A stretch of DNA of 64,000 nucleotides from Sipunculus nudus (GCA_026874595.1 CM049322.1:45875340-45939339); one strand, 5' to 3'. Positions 24,505 through 37,862 are shown, numbered from the stretch's first letter. Translations and numbers: made by a program. The notes: generated by a model from the letters alone, not told the origin.

Positions 24505-24615
24505 ATAATGTAAGTTCAAGAGATATTCAAACTAATACAGAAGTTCCTCAGGAATGTGTTCTTTCACCCCACTTTATTTACCTTGTACACCAGAGACTGG
24601 AGACTTATATAACAC
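24505..24615 (+). mobile_element. Reverse-transcriptase relic (non-LTR type), unit 1
   Basis: One frame reads SSRDIQTNTEVPQECVLS then PTLFTLYTRDW. This is the motif B stretch of non-LTR reverse transcriptases (usual form GVPQGCVLSPxLF). Only about 35 codons are recognisable; flanks are decayed. Its duplicate lies at 54100-54195. Confidence 0.6.
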
Positions 24616-24953
24616 CTTAGGGTCGGAAAAAAAAGTTAAAATCCAATGCAGAATACCAAGATACATTCATTTGGACCTGCCAGCATCAGAACTCTTAACG
24701 ATGTAAAAGTTCCTTTGATTTAATGTGAAATATTCATATATCCACTTATTCATTAATATATTTATTTATGCTTTGGATAGATCCTATGTATATGCAAAGT
24801 CTGTGATCTGCTTTTACTTATATGTGATTATGTATACATTTATATTTCTTTTGTTATTCTTAGTTGCAAGTAAAACAACTGTGCTGTGCTTACTACCTCT
24901 GCTGTAAATGATTGCAATTACAATGTCATACCTGCAAAAAAAGGCTTATCTTA

Positions 24954-24958
<5 letters not shown>

Positions 24959-24999
<41 letters not shown>
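24959..24999. repeat. (AT)n microsatellite
   Basis: About 20 AT units, shared with 54546-54584 in unit 2. Confidence 0.95.
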
Positions 25000-25001
<2 letters not shown>

Positions 25002-25445
25002 CATAACACTCTAGAGGGGGTTAGGGGTCGCTAAAGCAAGGTCGCTGCTCAACCGAGCTTGAAACCTGAATAAATATAGATATGTGCGCTATAAGGAGTT
25101 CCTTATTGATTTCTTTATCGTGTTTATATACCGTTCAAGATAATAATATTGCCTTATATCAGAGGTTGAGTAATCATAATATGTTGAATAAATAATCAAA
25201 GTCACTCAGATAAGAGGTTCCTCGCATATTAGTTTAATATTTTAATAAATATATAATATATTATGTTCAGACACATATTGGTATAAACATACCTATAAAT
25301 GTTGTCCTACACTTTACATGTTGTCAACCCTGAAATGAGGTTATCGGCAATACCATTTATTACACAAATATTGCGACAGCAAGGAAACAGATACTTTGAC
25401 CGTACACCTCGTACACGTTTGTATGTAGTCATATAAAGTGAAGCT

Positions 25446-25455
25446 GTCACGTGGT
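25446..25455 (+). promoter_or_regulatory. Altered E-box of copy B
   Basis: GTCACGTGGT keeps the CACGTG core but not the full palindrome. It lies 257 bp before the B start codon, after a TCATATAAAG block. Confidence 0.4.
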
Positions 25456-25623
25456 AAGCAAGGGGTCGTTGTAGTACCGTATTTCACTTGTTATATATTT
25501 AACAAACGTTTTTTACGAGTCAAGAAACAGGAACGTATTAATCATTAATACACAATTTAAAGTTGGAGGTACAGGTGTTAAGCACTTGAAGTGTATTATA
25601 AGGACAGACGAGTGGCACGAAAC

Positions 25624-25631
25624 TGACGTCA
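25624..25631 (+). promoter_or_regulatory. TGACGTCA palindrome upstream of B
   Basis: A perfect CRE-type octamer, 81 bp before the B start codon. The same octamer occurs at the matching place in C, D and E. Confidence 0.4.
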
Positions 25632-25712
25632 AGTGATAGTTATTTTGTAGAACTCTGTATTCATATTCGATGTCATATGGTCGAATGTTTCCTCAACAAA
25701 GACCGTCGATCC

Positions 25713-27496
25713 ATGGCTCCAGATAAATACTCAACCTTTAATGGCGTGCCGTTACACCCTGAGTGTGCTCGAATGTATGAGTTACGACAGACGTTCCCCA
25801 GACCAGATTACAGATCCATGAGTCTGGAAGAGGCGAGAAGCTCACACCTTCAGTATGCCTTCGCTCTATGTGGACATTATGACTTCACTAGCTCAGTGAC
25901 AGATCTCCATGTTCCATCCGAAATACCAGAAGGTAACTTATTCATCATTACTTTCACTTAAATCATGCAATGACACACCACGTTTTTCATAATAAAGTAT
26001 TAGGCTAGTAAATTCAAAACATTTGTTTTGCGAAGATAAAATTTAAGAAACAAGTTACGGATGACGGTTTTGCTTCAACAAAGAAACCTAAATACTTTAC
26101 TTACGGTCACCTTAATATACCAGTCCCAGTGGTTGAGGTTCGAGTTCAAGTCTACCCCGTGGAGTCCGATGTTTCTTCAACACGATTTCAAGTCATAGTC
26201 AGAGTCAGATACAAATCTTCTTTTAAATAGAAATATAAGAATAATATTTGAGAAAATCATACAAATCCTATGTATAGGATACAAATCCTATTCTATAAGT
26301 GCACTTTACTCGAATGACTAATTACGTTTTACCCCTGAATTATAGGTAAAACTTGGTACGATTAGTATTATATTTAAAAATATTCTAATATTCATCCATA
26401 TGTTAAAAATATACAAACTGTGACACAGTTTTCCTTTTTAACACAATAAGTGCTCTGGGTGATTTCTAGGGTTCTTATTATGGAGTATTAGTGCAATTCC
26501 GAGTTCAAAACCCTGGAGTCCATGTCTAAATCAGAGTTCTTAAACAAGTGTACTCGAGTTCAGATTTGAGTCCAATTGCGGAGTCGAGTCCTATAAAACT
26601 GATTTACCATATATCTTTTGAAATTTTCTAACACAGACGGAGGAAACATAGATGATTAAGTAATTTGATCAACACAGTATGAAAAATATATTTTAATTGA
26701 AAGCGAGATAAAAGGATAAAAGGGCTGTTCCGAAGTAAACAAAATAATAATGAAATTATATTTGAACATCACTGTGCATTTCAAGGATTGTAAATAGATA
26801 TTCTGTCATAAGAAAACCAACGGAATAAGGGATGAAAAATAAACTGACCTTCACTCCACATTATAATTATATTTAGTAATGCGAGTTGAGTATTTGCAAT
26901 CATTCACAAATTCATATCATATTGACCCCTATAACTGTCAAGAGACGGCGCTAAACTAGAATTAGTTTCATTATTTTTTTGATTGAATATCCTATCCGAG
27001 TGTATAAACCAGAAAACGTTAGACCTGACCCAACCATCTTGTTCTACTTTCATTGGGATGGAATGGTTCTGGGCTCCATCGAAGCTTATGATGGCAGAGT
27101 AAGAAAACATCATTATTAAGTACTATGGAACAGGTATATATTTACGTCGCCGTTCTTATACCTGGTGTTAACGGAAGTTGGCTTGAGAGATATTTTATAA
27201 ATGAATAAAAGCAAAAAGACATACTTCATATAACCTATTTACGACTAATTTACATGAATTTATAACATTAAATAATTCAGTCGCTGCCAATGTATCATTG
27301 TGAGTGTAGATTACCGTCTGGCACCAGAGCATCCATTACCGGCGGGTTTAGAGGACTGTGAAAACGCTGCCCATTGGATACCTAAAAAACAAAACGGATA
27401 TTGGTATAATTATTCTGATAATTATATCATTGAAACGAAATATGTAAATACTTTATTATATTATTCTTTCATCTTAATATAAACATACTTGTTAAG

Positions 27497-27554
<58 letters not shown>

Positions 27555-28237
27555 TCATGATCTTAAGTCTGTAAGCTTTTGTAGTTATTTTTACCATGAT
27601 GGCTGAATATAGTAAAATTAAGGAAAAAGCAATTATCCTAATACATTTAATAAACGATTCCCAGGCGGATCAAAGGATAGCTTAGTCGGAGTAGGCGGGG
27701 ACGGCGGGGGAGGAAAGGCGGCTTCATTCTGCCCCCACTATGTACCGGGACTCGGGTTTCAGGCAAAAATGTCTCCCCTCAATGTGCCCCTGGGCATTTC
27801 AGAGAAACTTATTTGATACAAATGAACTATTTTTTCTTAAACTGTGTTTCGATCCAAACCCTTATCAGATTATGTTAAATTACCCTTAATATAAAACCAC
27901 GAATTAGCGTGCATTGTTTTTGTCGTAAAGGTTAAAATCACATTTTAAATTTTAATAAGTGGTTTTTAATGATGCATACTGCCATACAGTCAGTGGACAT
28001 GTTCTTATGAGGAAGTGAGTCTTTATATTTCATAGTGAGAGCCGTTGACGTGTATGATACATTAATGCGGTTTTTTAGAGAGCAACGTGCATAGATAAAA
28101 CGGATAACTGTGTTGTTTTATAGGTGTTGATATACCCCAGCACAGATGAACGTCTCTCCTTTCCCTTTTACAATGAATATAACAAACTGATGCGAGGAGA
28201 TGACGCGGAATGGTCAGTTCTGAAATCACCTAGTCAA

Positions 28238-28306
<69 letters not shown>

Positions 28307-31300
28307 TTCGTACTTAAAGTCATTTGTACTTCTCTGTTTCCGGAGTCAAAATACATTGTAAGTTTTCTTTGCATTTAAAATATTTCCCAATATTATTTTA
28401 AATCGCTGACTATAAAGTGTCGAAAGCCACTACATCTACTTTGCTCTGTCTGTTGGAGGATTATACAGCCTTGACGTATCGATCATGATGTATCGGAATC
28501 GTTAAAACCCATCACAACATGTTGAAATATTGAACCGGCATAATAGTTTGGATATTTATGAGCAAGCTATTAGTGTGGTTTCTATAAATATCAGATTAAT
28601 ACTGAATATATATATATAATATAATATAATATAGTATAATATAATATATTATATATACGTAATGTGCACCCCTGGGCCGTCACAATTTATTTTTTTTTAC
28701 AAATATTATTTACCCGATAAACCTCCCACCCTCATTCGCCTGATAAGTTCTGTTAGCTTCACGTCGTTTGATAGGCTGAAAATAACATATTTGTTTGACA
28801 TCGCAGCACATTCGCTGGGACCTAAAGAAGCGAATGGGCTCGAGTGATGATTGTATTATAGTATGAATTAACTTATCCCAGCTAGCTATATAATCAGTGT
28901 ATTCCTCATCATAGTACTGACATATTACATAGACACGGTACTTAAATAGCACATACACCTCTTATAATTACGAACAAGCCGACGTATTTTATTCTCAGGT
29001 GCCAACTGCCGATAATCACAGGACAGTTAATCCCAGAAAAGGATGTCAAGAACAAAAACATTTTATGAAATTATAAATTAAGTAATTCTCTTAATCAGGA
29101 TCTTTCACGATCTTTCACAAGATGCAAATGCAGTTTGACCAACTGTCCCAGTCTTTGCTGACCCGTAGAGTAGGACACGCTTTTTCATTGCTAACATATT
29201 TAAACAAGAAAGATTGAAAGACTTACGGTTTAGCTAATTATCTCCATCGGTTCAAAATCAAATAACAGGCTTGGTAACAGCAGAAGTTACCTAAATATGA
29301 GGTTTGTTGATGCGGTCAAAGAAAGGGGCAAGAGACCCTTATATTTATATCCTTCTATTTCTGTTTAACAATACAGTCTGATGTCAGCGGCTGTTATCTG
29401 ATGAAAAGCTGACACGGTTTAGTAGGGACAATGTTTATATGGCTTAGAGGGTGCTGGCAGGATTCAAACTTTATTGTTTTTAGTAAAAGCGGAATTTTTT
29501 CAATTAAGACAGTCAGGCCTCTCATATGCTGATGTTACACTCAAACTTTTCTCAAAGATATCTCTAAATAATCCGGGGGTAGGCTCTCATTTCGATCGGA
29601 GCACTTATTACGTCAATAACTGAATAAAAGTTCTTATTATTAGACTAAATAGCCAATCTATATGGTTTAGAGGTTTGATGTGTCATATTAGGAAAACTCA
29701 TATCAGTGATATGATCATAAATATAGATCTTATAATCGGGTTGTAGCTGAAAAAATACACTTTTGACTTCTTTGAGTCAAGTTGCAGAAGATTAAGGAGA
29801 ATAGCCAAAAAAAAAGACAATTTACTTACAAAATGTTTCAGTGAAGAGATACAAGATACAGAAGATAATAAAAGCTGTAGTTATTGGCAAAAGCAATAGA
29901 TAAGATCGGTTAGATGTTGGGTATGTGAAACATTGACAAAATTTGTTATATCTTCAAAGCAGTATTTCCATATACTTGTCTACATAACAGGTTTCGTCAA
30001 TTTCACTTGATTAGCGAAACGCCAACCAGTACCATAGAAAAATACACTACAGACCCGAGGTTTAGTGCTAACCAGCAGCCTTGTTTTGACCAACTTCCAC
30101 CAGCCCTCTTCATTGTGGCTGAATGTCATATTCTTCGCGACGACAGCTTTGGTAAGTTCCTGAGAAAATAAAATTTGAAATAGCTATTAGAAATATTTTA
30201 AGAATTTACAGTCGGTTTTTACCTATCCATTATATTTAACAAAATAATTTAACAAAATTGCCTAAAAAAAGAGGAGATTTATAAAAATATACTAGTGAAA
30301 CATTGAAAAACCATAGAAAAGTAAAAGACCCGTACATGATGATCATTACAAGGAAATCTGTATCTCCTTTTAGCTTTTGAGTCCTCTGAGCTATAGCGAT
30401 CACCATTTATCCGTCATTAGTCCGGTAGTCTGTCCGTGAAAAGTACAAAAAATCGTAACTGAAAGACCAAGAAAAAAAAACACGGGAATTTCCTTTGAAA
30501 CATGAAATTAGGTCATCCTAGGTATGGGGCTGCGGCAAGAATAATTATACGTTTTTTTTTATCCAAATAACTAATGCATTGATCGCCATGATTTTCTTGC
30601 ATGTATACTGATCATGACGTATTTCATCAGTTCCTATAGACTGCTGACACCTGTATTTTTCCGATTTAAACGCATTTTCCCTCTATATCTTTACCGGGTG
30701 ACATATAATCTTCTGACCTGACATCCACATTTTACACATTTTTTCTCTATTTTTATAACTTCAAATGATAATTTTTACGAAATGTTTAATGCTAGGTATC
30801 ATTCGCATATATATGTGTTGACACATACAATTTAAATGCTAGAGTCCAGGTTGCTTGCAACCTATTTCGGCTACTGATCGACAGCTTGTTCTGTCAGCTT
30901 ATTACATTCCTCTTCAACAAAGTATCTGTAAACAAACAAAAACAGAAAGAGGTCTTGTTTAGCTTTGCTGGATAACCTTAACCTGTAAACCTTTTCTATG
31001 TTATATGTCACTACAGTCTAAATATATTATGGTTTGGGCTGCCAGTTTACCGGTCAAGATAGAATGAACTAATGCCTTAAAGTAACTAATAACCTTGGCC
31101 AAAATGTAGTTATGAGAGGGTATGATAATAAATGGCAATACCACTCCCACGTGATACCCTGTTATGTATATTATCTTGTTATATATATCGGGAAAAAAAA
31201 TGTGGAACGTTGTCTTAACATGAAACAGAGTACGAGAAGAAACTAAAAGCTGCAGGGATCCCAACAGAGTTGGTCCTTATGAAGGGGGCTATGCACGATT

Positions 31301-31315
31301 TCTTTCACATCCCAG
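25713..31315 (+). pseudogene. Pseudogene B: B-type serine-less hydrolase copy
   Basis: Recognisable exons are E1 25713-25932, E2 about 26985-27098, E3 27281-27403, E4 27665-27762, E5 28124-28212, E6 29991-30151 and E7 31229-31315. E1 is open (MAPDKYSTFNGVPLHPECAR...). E2 has lost its acceptor AG, carries a one-base insertion that brings TGA into frame, and has a 17-bp deletion that removes most of DVCCQML. Its oxyanion motif is HWDG. E3 has a one-base insertion near its end. The E4 donor is GC, and E4 reads GVGGDGGGGKAAS, with Gly in place of the catalytic Ser. E6 is 161 nt (137 in A-type genes) and keeps AECHILRDD, with His at the Asp site. E7 keeps AMHDFFHIP. E8 is missing. It cannot encode a full protein. 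Confidence 0.85.
28238..28303. repeat. (AT)n microsatellite at the E5 donor side of B
   Basis: About 32 uninterrupted AT units starting 26 bp after E5. Confidence 0.95.
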
Positions 31316-31379
31316 GTATTACCATGTTTACGAACCATTTTTGACCAACACTTACACAATACACATTTACCTGTTTAAA

Positions 31380-31735
31380 TCTTTTTGTCTGTCTGAACCA
31401 CGTGCACACACACTCACTCAAGGCTCACAGTAATGACAGGGAGAAGCATATAAAATAACGTATGTTTAATGCGTTTACCCCAGCTATTAGAATTGAAGTA
31501 TTAACTCTTAATTCTAAAACACGAGATTCGTTGGAAACCTTGGAGCGGCCACACGATCCACTGCACTCTGAAGTCATTGCCTAGACTACCTATTCTTCTG
31601 TGCTTAAGTCCTAGGTCCTCGCCGGTCACCGCCTGGACCAGTCGTATCTCGCTTCCTCTCGTCTCTGACGAACCTCATTCTCCCATCGGCCACACTCGTG
31701 TTCCCTCTCTCGGCCTGCGTTTTTTTTATGCTGGT
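31380..31735. repeat. Intron-5-type repeat after E7 of B (truncated)
   Basis: TCTGTCTGAACCACGTGCAC, TTTAATGCGTTTACCCCAGC, GCGGCCACACGATCCACTGC and CTCGTCTCTGACGAACCTC match the repeat family of gene A intron 5 and, more closely, the copy after E7 of D. It stops abruptly near 31730, where a deletion joins it to DNA that normally lies ~0.5 kb beyond E8. That deletion explains the missing E8 of B. Confidence 0.6.
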
Positions 31736-32029
31736 GTGCTGGATTTTGTTTGTCTTTGTACATCTAAATGTAAATTTTTTAACTGTAGAAATGTTATATG
31801 ATTTAAGTGTTGTCATCTCTGCAGGCCATCTATAATGAAATGTGTGAATGACAATAACTACCTGTCGAAGTCATGTATCATTGGTGTTGCTTTTCGGTTT
31901 GTCCATATTTTACATTATTATAAAAGAATGAAATACGGCTTTGTATTACTGCTTTACAGTACCCATGGAAGACACATGTAAAAAACAAAGTAAAACTTAG
32001 AAAATTTTTGGTGAGTCGGCTCCTGCGTT

Positions 32030-32212
32030 CTCAGCATTGAGCACAGGGATTGAGACATAGAGATCGAGAATTCAAATCTTAGCAGAGGAGCCGTGAAGGA
32101 TGTGTTTCACTCTGAAACAAGAACGCCTTCCGGGGTTACTTCGGTGGTACGAATCAGCAATGGGTTGATCACACATCCTGGACCAGTGAGTGGGGTTGGC
32201 AACAGGGCCTGG
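32030..32212 (+). repeat. SINE, left part (split by the LINE)
   Basis: Head with box B-like GAATTCAAATC, then AGGAGCCGTGAAGGATGTG, CTTCCGGGGTTACTTCGG, GCAATGGGTTGATCACAC and GCAACAGGGCCTGG. The element resumes at 37860 beyond the LINE. Confidence 0.8.
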
Positions 32213-32273
32213 AATCTTGAGTGACTCATCTGGGGATTCTTAAATTAAATATCAGGACAAAAAACGTACCAAT

Positions 32274-33122
32274 ATGAGTAGATTAGGACTTGAATCATCC
32301 TATGATGATCCTCCAGCTAGTTTAGAATTTAAGGACGACAAAGCTCCTATTATAATTGAGGATTCAGACAAATTTACCTTGTTTTTTACTCAAGCCTTAA
32401 CTTGTGAATCTGTACAAACAACACTAAAAAATATAATTGATGCAGCTGTTGAACAAAGACTCACAGTGTATGAACAAAAAATCGATGAACTCTCAAATCG
32501 GGTAGTACAGCTTGAGGACTCTGTTGTTAAAATGAAAGAGGAGCTGGATCAACAGCAACAGTATTCAAGAAGAAACTCTGTTCGCATTGTTAATTCTTGG
32601 ACTGAACAGAACGATGAGGACACAGAAAGTATGTTTGTAAAAATGGCCAGAGATCATATGGGACTGGAACTTTCTCATAGAGACATAGAGCGCTCCCACA
32701 GAGTTGGGCGACCAGGATTACAGGATAAACCCAGACAAATCCTGGTCAAGTTCCATTCACACAAAACAAAAGAGTTAGTGATGAAGGCAAAATCCAAGCT
32801 TAAAATGTCAGGTGAGAGAACGAAAGGGATCTATGTCAATGAGGACTTAACCCGAACACGATTAGGCATGTTGCAGTCAGGATTACGCCTCAAGCGCGAC
32901 AATCTCGTTAAAGACTGTTGGACCATCGACGGAGTTTTGTTCATAAGGGACCAGGCATCCAAGACGCACCGTTTCACGAGCCCGCGCAAACTACAGGCAT
33001 GGACTGAACACCTGGAACAAAACCCCCCGGCAACGTACAGTGAGGCAATCTGTAATTTCCCACAGATGGCCTCCACGCCGATTGTTAGTACTCTGAAATC
33101 TAGAGCAGCCCGCCCTGTTTAA
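32274..33122 (+). CDS. LINE ORF1 protein (L1 ORF1p-like, 282 aa)
   Basis: The frame is intact. A predicted coiled coil spans about residues 55-97 (heptads in DELSNRVVQLEDSVVKMKEE). It is followed by the start of an RRM-like domain at RRNSVRIV (99-106), the RSHRVG block (140-145), RQILVKF (154-160) and a C-terminal domain with GIYVNEDLTRTRL (185-197). This order, coiled coil, RRM, then C-terminal domain, is that of L1-type ORF1 proteins, which trimerise, bind the element's RNA and act as chaperones in the ribonucleoprotein. The stop lies 588 bp before ORF2. The domain call is from motifs and layout only. Confidence 0.85.
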   Translation: MSRLGLESSYDDPPASLEFKDDKAPIIIEDSDKFTLFFTQALTCESVQTTLKNIIDAAVEQRLTVYEQKIDELSNRVVQLEDSVVKMKEELDQQQQYSRRNSVRIVNSWTEQNDEDTESMFVKMARDHMGLELSHRDIERSHRVGRPGLQDKPRQILVKFHSHKTKELVMKAKSKLKMSGERTKGIYVNEDLTRTRLGMLQSGLRLKRDNLVKDCWTIDGVLFIRDQASKTHRFTSPRKLQAWTEHLEQNPPATYSEAICNFPQMASTPIVSTLKSRAARPV

Positions 33123-33710
33123 AGCAGGTACATTCATACTGGATTTTAAATAACCATTTGTTAATCATGTTATTGTTGTTGATATGAGAGTTTAGGATTG
33201 TTATATGTGTGCTGAATATCATAAAATAATAAAAATAATAAATGGATTATATACATATAATTAACATTCTTTTTAAAATATTCTGTATTAACAATAAAAT
33301 CCAATAGCCAATATAAAGAAGAACTACTCTTCATACCTTATAATTAACATCGGAGCCAGTCAACCATTTCGTGCCCCAAATTTTTTATCTATCTTTAAGA
33401 TTAGACATCTTATTTGAATTCCGAATAAGATTCCGGAATTCTGTCCTGATTGGACTTTTTTGGGAGTTACCTCGATTATCGCCAAGTGTCTTTTCATGGT
33501 TACACTAACATTTATGCTATTAATTGTGTTCACCATTGCAATCATACTACTTATGCATTCATTAATATCACAAAACATGGTTATTTATAGTGTAAGGACA
33601 AAAAGCCTGTCACAGGAGTTAAATGTAAAAAATAGTTCAAACTTATTAAGAGAACATAAAGACAAAGCAGATATGCAGAGGGGTTACTTTATCTTCATCA
33701 GTAATTATTT

Positions 33711-36700
33711 ATGTCTGGTTTCTCAGTTATTACCCTAAATGTAAGAGGGTTGCGAGGGTACAGGAAAAGGAGGAAGATACTCCAATGGCTACTTGATCAT
33801 GGTGGAGATAATAGTATTATTTTTTTACAAGAAGTCCACAGTTTAAAAAGTGATGAATATTCGTGGAGAAAGGAATGGCAGGGAGTTATTTATTATTCTC
33901 ATGGTACAAACCAGTCTAAAGGAGTTGCCATACTTGTCGGTAAATACTTAGACTGTACGGATATTATTGTGGAGAATGATAGGAGGGACGAAGTCTCTTC
34001 TTGAGAGCGAATTTAAATGGTCAACAATTCTTATTTATAAATACGTATGCACCAAACACTGAAAAGGGTCAAGTTGCATATTTAAAAGGCATTTCTGAAA
34101 AAATTACGAATTTTGATCTGGGTAATGATATTAAAATAATCTGGGGTGGAGATTTCAATTTTTGTTTCACTCGATCTGATACAGAAGGTGGAAATTATCA
34201 CCCGAAGGTTAAGTCTATTCAAACCATGAACAATATTATGCAGATGTATAGTTTAATAGACATTTGGAGGGTAAGGAATCCGACAAAGGAGAAGTTTACT
34301 TGGAGTAGTATGAGTCCCAGTATGAAAAGGAGGCTCGATTATATCTTTATATCAAGCGATTTAAACAGTCAAGTAAACCAAGTGGATATTTTTTCATCAA
34401 TATCAACTGATCACTGCGCTGTTAAATGTAATTTTTCTCCGTCCCATATGGTTAAACATGGTCCGTCCCACTGGAAGTTAAATGTATCGCTACTTGACGA
34501 TACAAATTATGTAATAGAACTACGACAGAATATCAAAAGATGGAAAAAAGAATATGAAAACATTGAAAACATTACAAAATGGTGGGAATATCTTAAATTT
34601 AAAATTAGAGAATTTTCCATCTGCTTCTCTAAAAGGAAACGCCAGAAAGAAAAACAGAAATTACACATACTGGAAAAACGATTGACGGAAGCTCAAAGTG
34701 TATCTTCCTTGCATGAATGTGAAATAATCCAACGGGAACTTGAGTCCTACTATGATAGAATAACAGATGGTCATATAATAAGATCCAGGGTTAATTGGTT
34801 TGAACATGGAGAACGTAACACGAAATATTTTTTAAACTTGGAAAAAAGAAATAAAACTAAATCCACAATACGAAAATTGTTATGTAATGAGAATAGAGAT
34901 CAGTGACCAAAAATTAATATTGGCTGAACTAAGAAGATTTTATGAAAATAAATATAAGAGTAATAACTGTCTATCTAAGGAAGAGTGTCATGAATTGTTA
35001 TCAAGTATGAACATCCCAAAATTAACTCCAGATGAGGCAGCCAGCTGCGAGGGTCCTGTCTCGCAAAACGAGATTTTACATGTTCTTAAGCAAATGAAAA
35101 ATAATAAATCTCCTGGAAACGATGGACTACCGAAAGAGTTCTACTTGAAATTCTTTGATTTGATCGGTAGTGATTTAGTTCTATGCTTAAATAAATGTTT
35201 TAAGGAAGGGAAACTCACTCCTTGTCAAAGGCAAGCAGTTGTGACCTTAATTGAAAAAACAGGTAAAGATAATCGCTTACTATCATCTTGGAGACATATA
35301 AGTTTGGTCAATGTAGACTGTAAAATAATAAGTAAAGTTATGGCGAACCGTATCAGAGCAGTTCTCCCTAATATAATAAATACGGATCAGACAGCCTTTG
35401 TGCCCGGTCGGAATATAAATGAAACAAATAGAATAATTAGTGATATTGTTAACTACTGTTTCCAAGAAAATAAGCCACATATACTGTTCGCAGTGGATTT
35501 TGCAGCTGCATTTGATTCGATTGGTCATAATTATTTGTTCAGTGTGTTAGAAAAGTTTGGCTTTGGAGAAAGTTTTATCGGATGGGTCAAACTCCTCCAC
35601 ACAGATATTCAAAGCTGTATTATAAATAACGGTTATACAACAGGTTACATAAAAGTGGCAAAGGGGACTAGACAAGGGGATCCTCTAGCGCCGTACCTGT
35701 TTGTATTAGCTATTGAAATATTGGCAATAATGGTACGCCAATCTGTTGATATAAAAGGAATTACTATTAACGGGAACGAGATAAAACAATGTATATTTGC
35801 GGATGATACCACGTATTTTCTAAAAGACATAAATTCCATGAATGTTTTATGTACTGTTTTGAAGAAATTCACGAGATTATCATCAGTCCAAGTGAATCAG
35901 GATAAATGTGAAGCCGCATGGATGGCAAATTATGATATTAATGAAACCTTAGACGGTTTCAAATGGGTTGACTTGACAACAGATGCATTGAAAATCCTTG
36001 GATTATGGTATACTTATGACAAGAGCTTATCGAACATGTTAAATTTCAATAGAGTGCTTGGAAAAATGAGAACACTTCTAAACATATGGAAACAACGTTC
36101 CTTGACTATATTTGGTAGAAATACGATTTTAAAGTCTTTAGGAATTTCAAAACTTACTTATATAACCAATGTTTTAGAACCACCGAAAGAATTCATCAAA
36201 TCAGTAAAAGACGTGATGACAGAATTTATATGGAACGGGAGAAAACCAAAAATAAAATATAATGTCATGATTAGTGGTTATGATAATGGGGGTATCAGGA
36301 TGCCTGATCTTGAAACGACCATAGAAACACAAAGATTAATGTGGATTAAGAAAATCATTTCTGAGAATACCGAAAAATACTGTGTAATACCTAACTTTTA
36401 TTTAAAAGCGTTTGGTGGCATAAGAAATATTAGTAGTAATACTGACCCTGTAGTATTCAGAGGAGGACTACCGGATTTTTATAGGCGCAGTTTTCACATA
36501 TGGCAGTCCTTTACCTCAGGAGAACCTGTTCTGGTTAAAACTGTTTTATCACAACAACTCTGGAATAATAAATATATTAAGATCGGAGGCAAGTCGGTTT
36601 ATTTTCGATATTTTGATGAACTGGGTATAAAATATATATATGATTTGTATAATACAAGTGGTGAAAAAAGGAAATTAAGTGAAATCATGTCGAAGGACCG

Positions 36701-37478
36701 TAGAAATTATTGTAACTTTTACATACACTGGATGGCATTGCGAAAAGCTATCCCCAAAAAATGGGTGAATATGATTGATGACCAAGGTATAACATCTAGG
36801 GATATGTTAGTACAAGAGCGTAATGTAATTGCTTTCAAAGATGTTATTTTAGATTTGAAGAACGTTTCATTCAGGAGTATATACGACAGAATTTTAACGA
36901 AGATAGTTTCAGTACCTACAAATGGAGAAAAACTGCTAAACAAATACGATTTTTTTAATTTGCAACAGGCTGTTGCTCTTGTTTACAGAACAACCTTGGA
37001 CATGTACCTCAGACAGTTTCAATTCAGATTTCTACATAATATACTTGCAGTAAATGTGAATCTATTTAAATGGAACATCGTTAATACAAAGAGGTGTTCT
37101 TATTGTTTTATTTCCAATGAATCTGTTCTTCACTTATTCTGTGAGTGTCATATATCAGTCACGTTTTATTTAAGAATAAAGTATTGGGCTGAAAAGGGAA
37201 AAATAACAATGCCAGTTCTAAGCCCAAAAATAATGTATATGGGTGTAGGTGAAGCTGAACACCAGAACATTATAAATTTAATTTTGTTGTTGTACAAATT
37301 CATTGTCTTTAGTAATAGATTAAACTTGGTGCCTCCATCATTGAACTTATTCATAAAAAAACTCATTAATATTGAGTGCCTGGAAAGTAAAGTCGCTCAA
37401 AAAGCTAATAAATATGTTTTACATGAGAAAAAATGGAAACCGATACTCCCGCTTATTGGGAAAAAGGGCTTTAACTAA
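33711..37478 (+). pseudogene. LINE ORF2 (endonuclease-reverse transcriptase) with two frameshifts
   Basis: Three frames join into one protein: 33711-about 33995, about 34003-34895 and about 34890-37478. The first part holds the APE-type endonuclease start (TLNVRG, FLQEVHS). The second holds NTYAPN, WGGDFNF, RLDYIFIS and TDHCAV, which supply the usual catalytic N, E, Y, D, N, D and H. The third holds the reverse transcriptase: AFVPGRNI, VDFAAAFDSI (motif A), KGTRQGDPLAPYLF (motif B) and FADDTTYF (motif C, catalytic Asp pair kept). Near the C terminus is a CCHC finger of the L1 kind (CSYCFISNESVLHLFC). The shifts lie near 33995 and 34895 and cancel each other. All catalytic residues survive, so the element stopped being autonomous recently, or the shifts are sequence errors. 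Confidence 0.85.
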
Positions 37479-37796
37479 ATATTTTTTATCCATGTACCCT
37501 AATTTATGTCAAACTTCACTAGAACACGTGATTATATAGCCTCTTCTATTATAATTCATAACTTCTGACAGACATGTTACCTACATAAGTCATGGTTAAA
37601 TTTGAGGTTTCTGGAATCATATACATAAGTAGTTAAGATGTGAATGTTTTTTGTAACTTACATATTTTGTATATTTTGTATTTGTAAATATTGTGATCTG
37701 AAACGTAACCTTGTGATTTCTTTTTAATGATGTCGATGATGACAGAAAGGTCTTGAAAAAAATAAAATCAATATTCTGAGACATCATAAGAAAAAA

Positions 37797-37859
<63 letters not shown>

Positions 37860-37862
<3 letters not shown>

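Larger units (their letters stand above)
9830..32212 (+). repeat. Segmental duplication unit 1 (A-type, M, B-type genes)
   Basis: The stretch corresponds block by block to 37860-59720 (unit 2) and, for its first ~4 kb, to 59720-64000 (unit 3). Order: upstream block, gene A, SINE tail, ~365-bp satellite, pseudogene M1, SINE, RT relic, upstream block, pseudogene B, intron-5-type repeat, SINE. Homology extends through introns and intergenic DNA, so this is segmental duplication rather than retroposition. Confidence 0.85.
32213..37859 (+). mobile_element. Near full-length L1/Tx1-like non-LTR retrotransposon
   Basis: A 5.65-kb element with a ~60-bp leader, ORF1, a ~590-bp spacer, an ORF2 with endonuclease, reverse transcriptase and a CCHC finger, an AATAAA at 37761-37766, and a poly(A) tail of about 58 with one TG interruption. 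It is flanked by a 12-bp direct repeat AACAGGGCCTGG (32201-32212 and 37860-37871; the first A of the right copy may belong to the tail), which is the target-site duplication. The site lies in a SINE whose uninterrupted form exists at 59480-59720. The long tail, the exact target duplication and the single copy in the array point to a recent insertion, after the unit duplication. Confidence 0.92.

Noticed and set aside
24725-24907. 60-codon hydrophobic frame (MKYSYIHLFINIFIYALDRS...).
   Set aside because: AT-rich chance frame; the unit 2 counterpart near 54310-54500 carries differences that break it.
35283-37366. Minus-strand open frames of 66-81 codons inside the LINE.
   Set aside because: They are shadows of ORF2 on the other strand, with no family signal.
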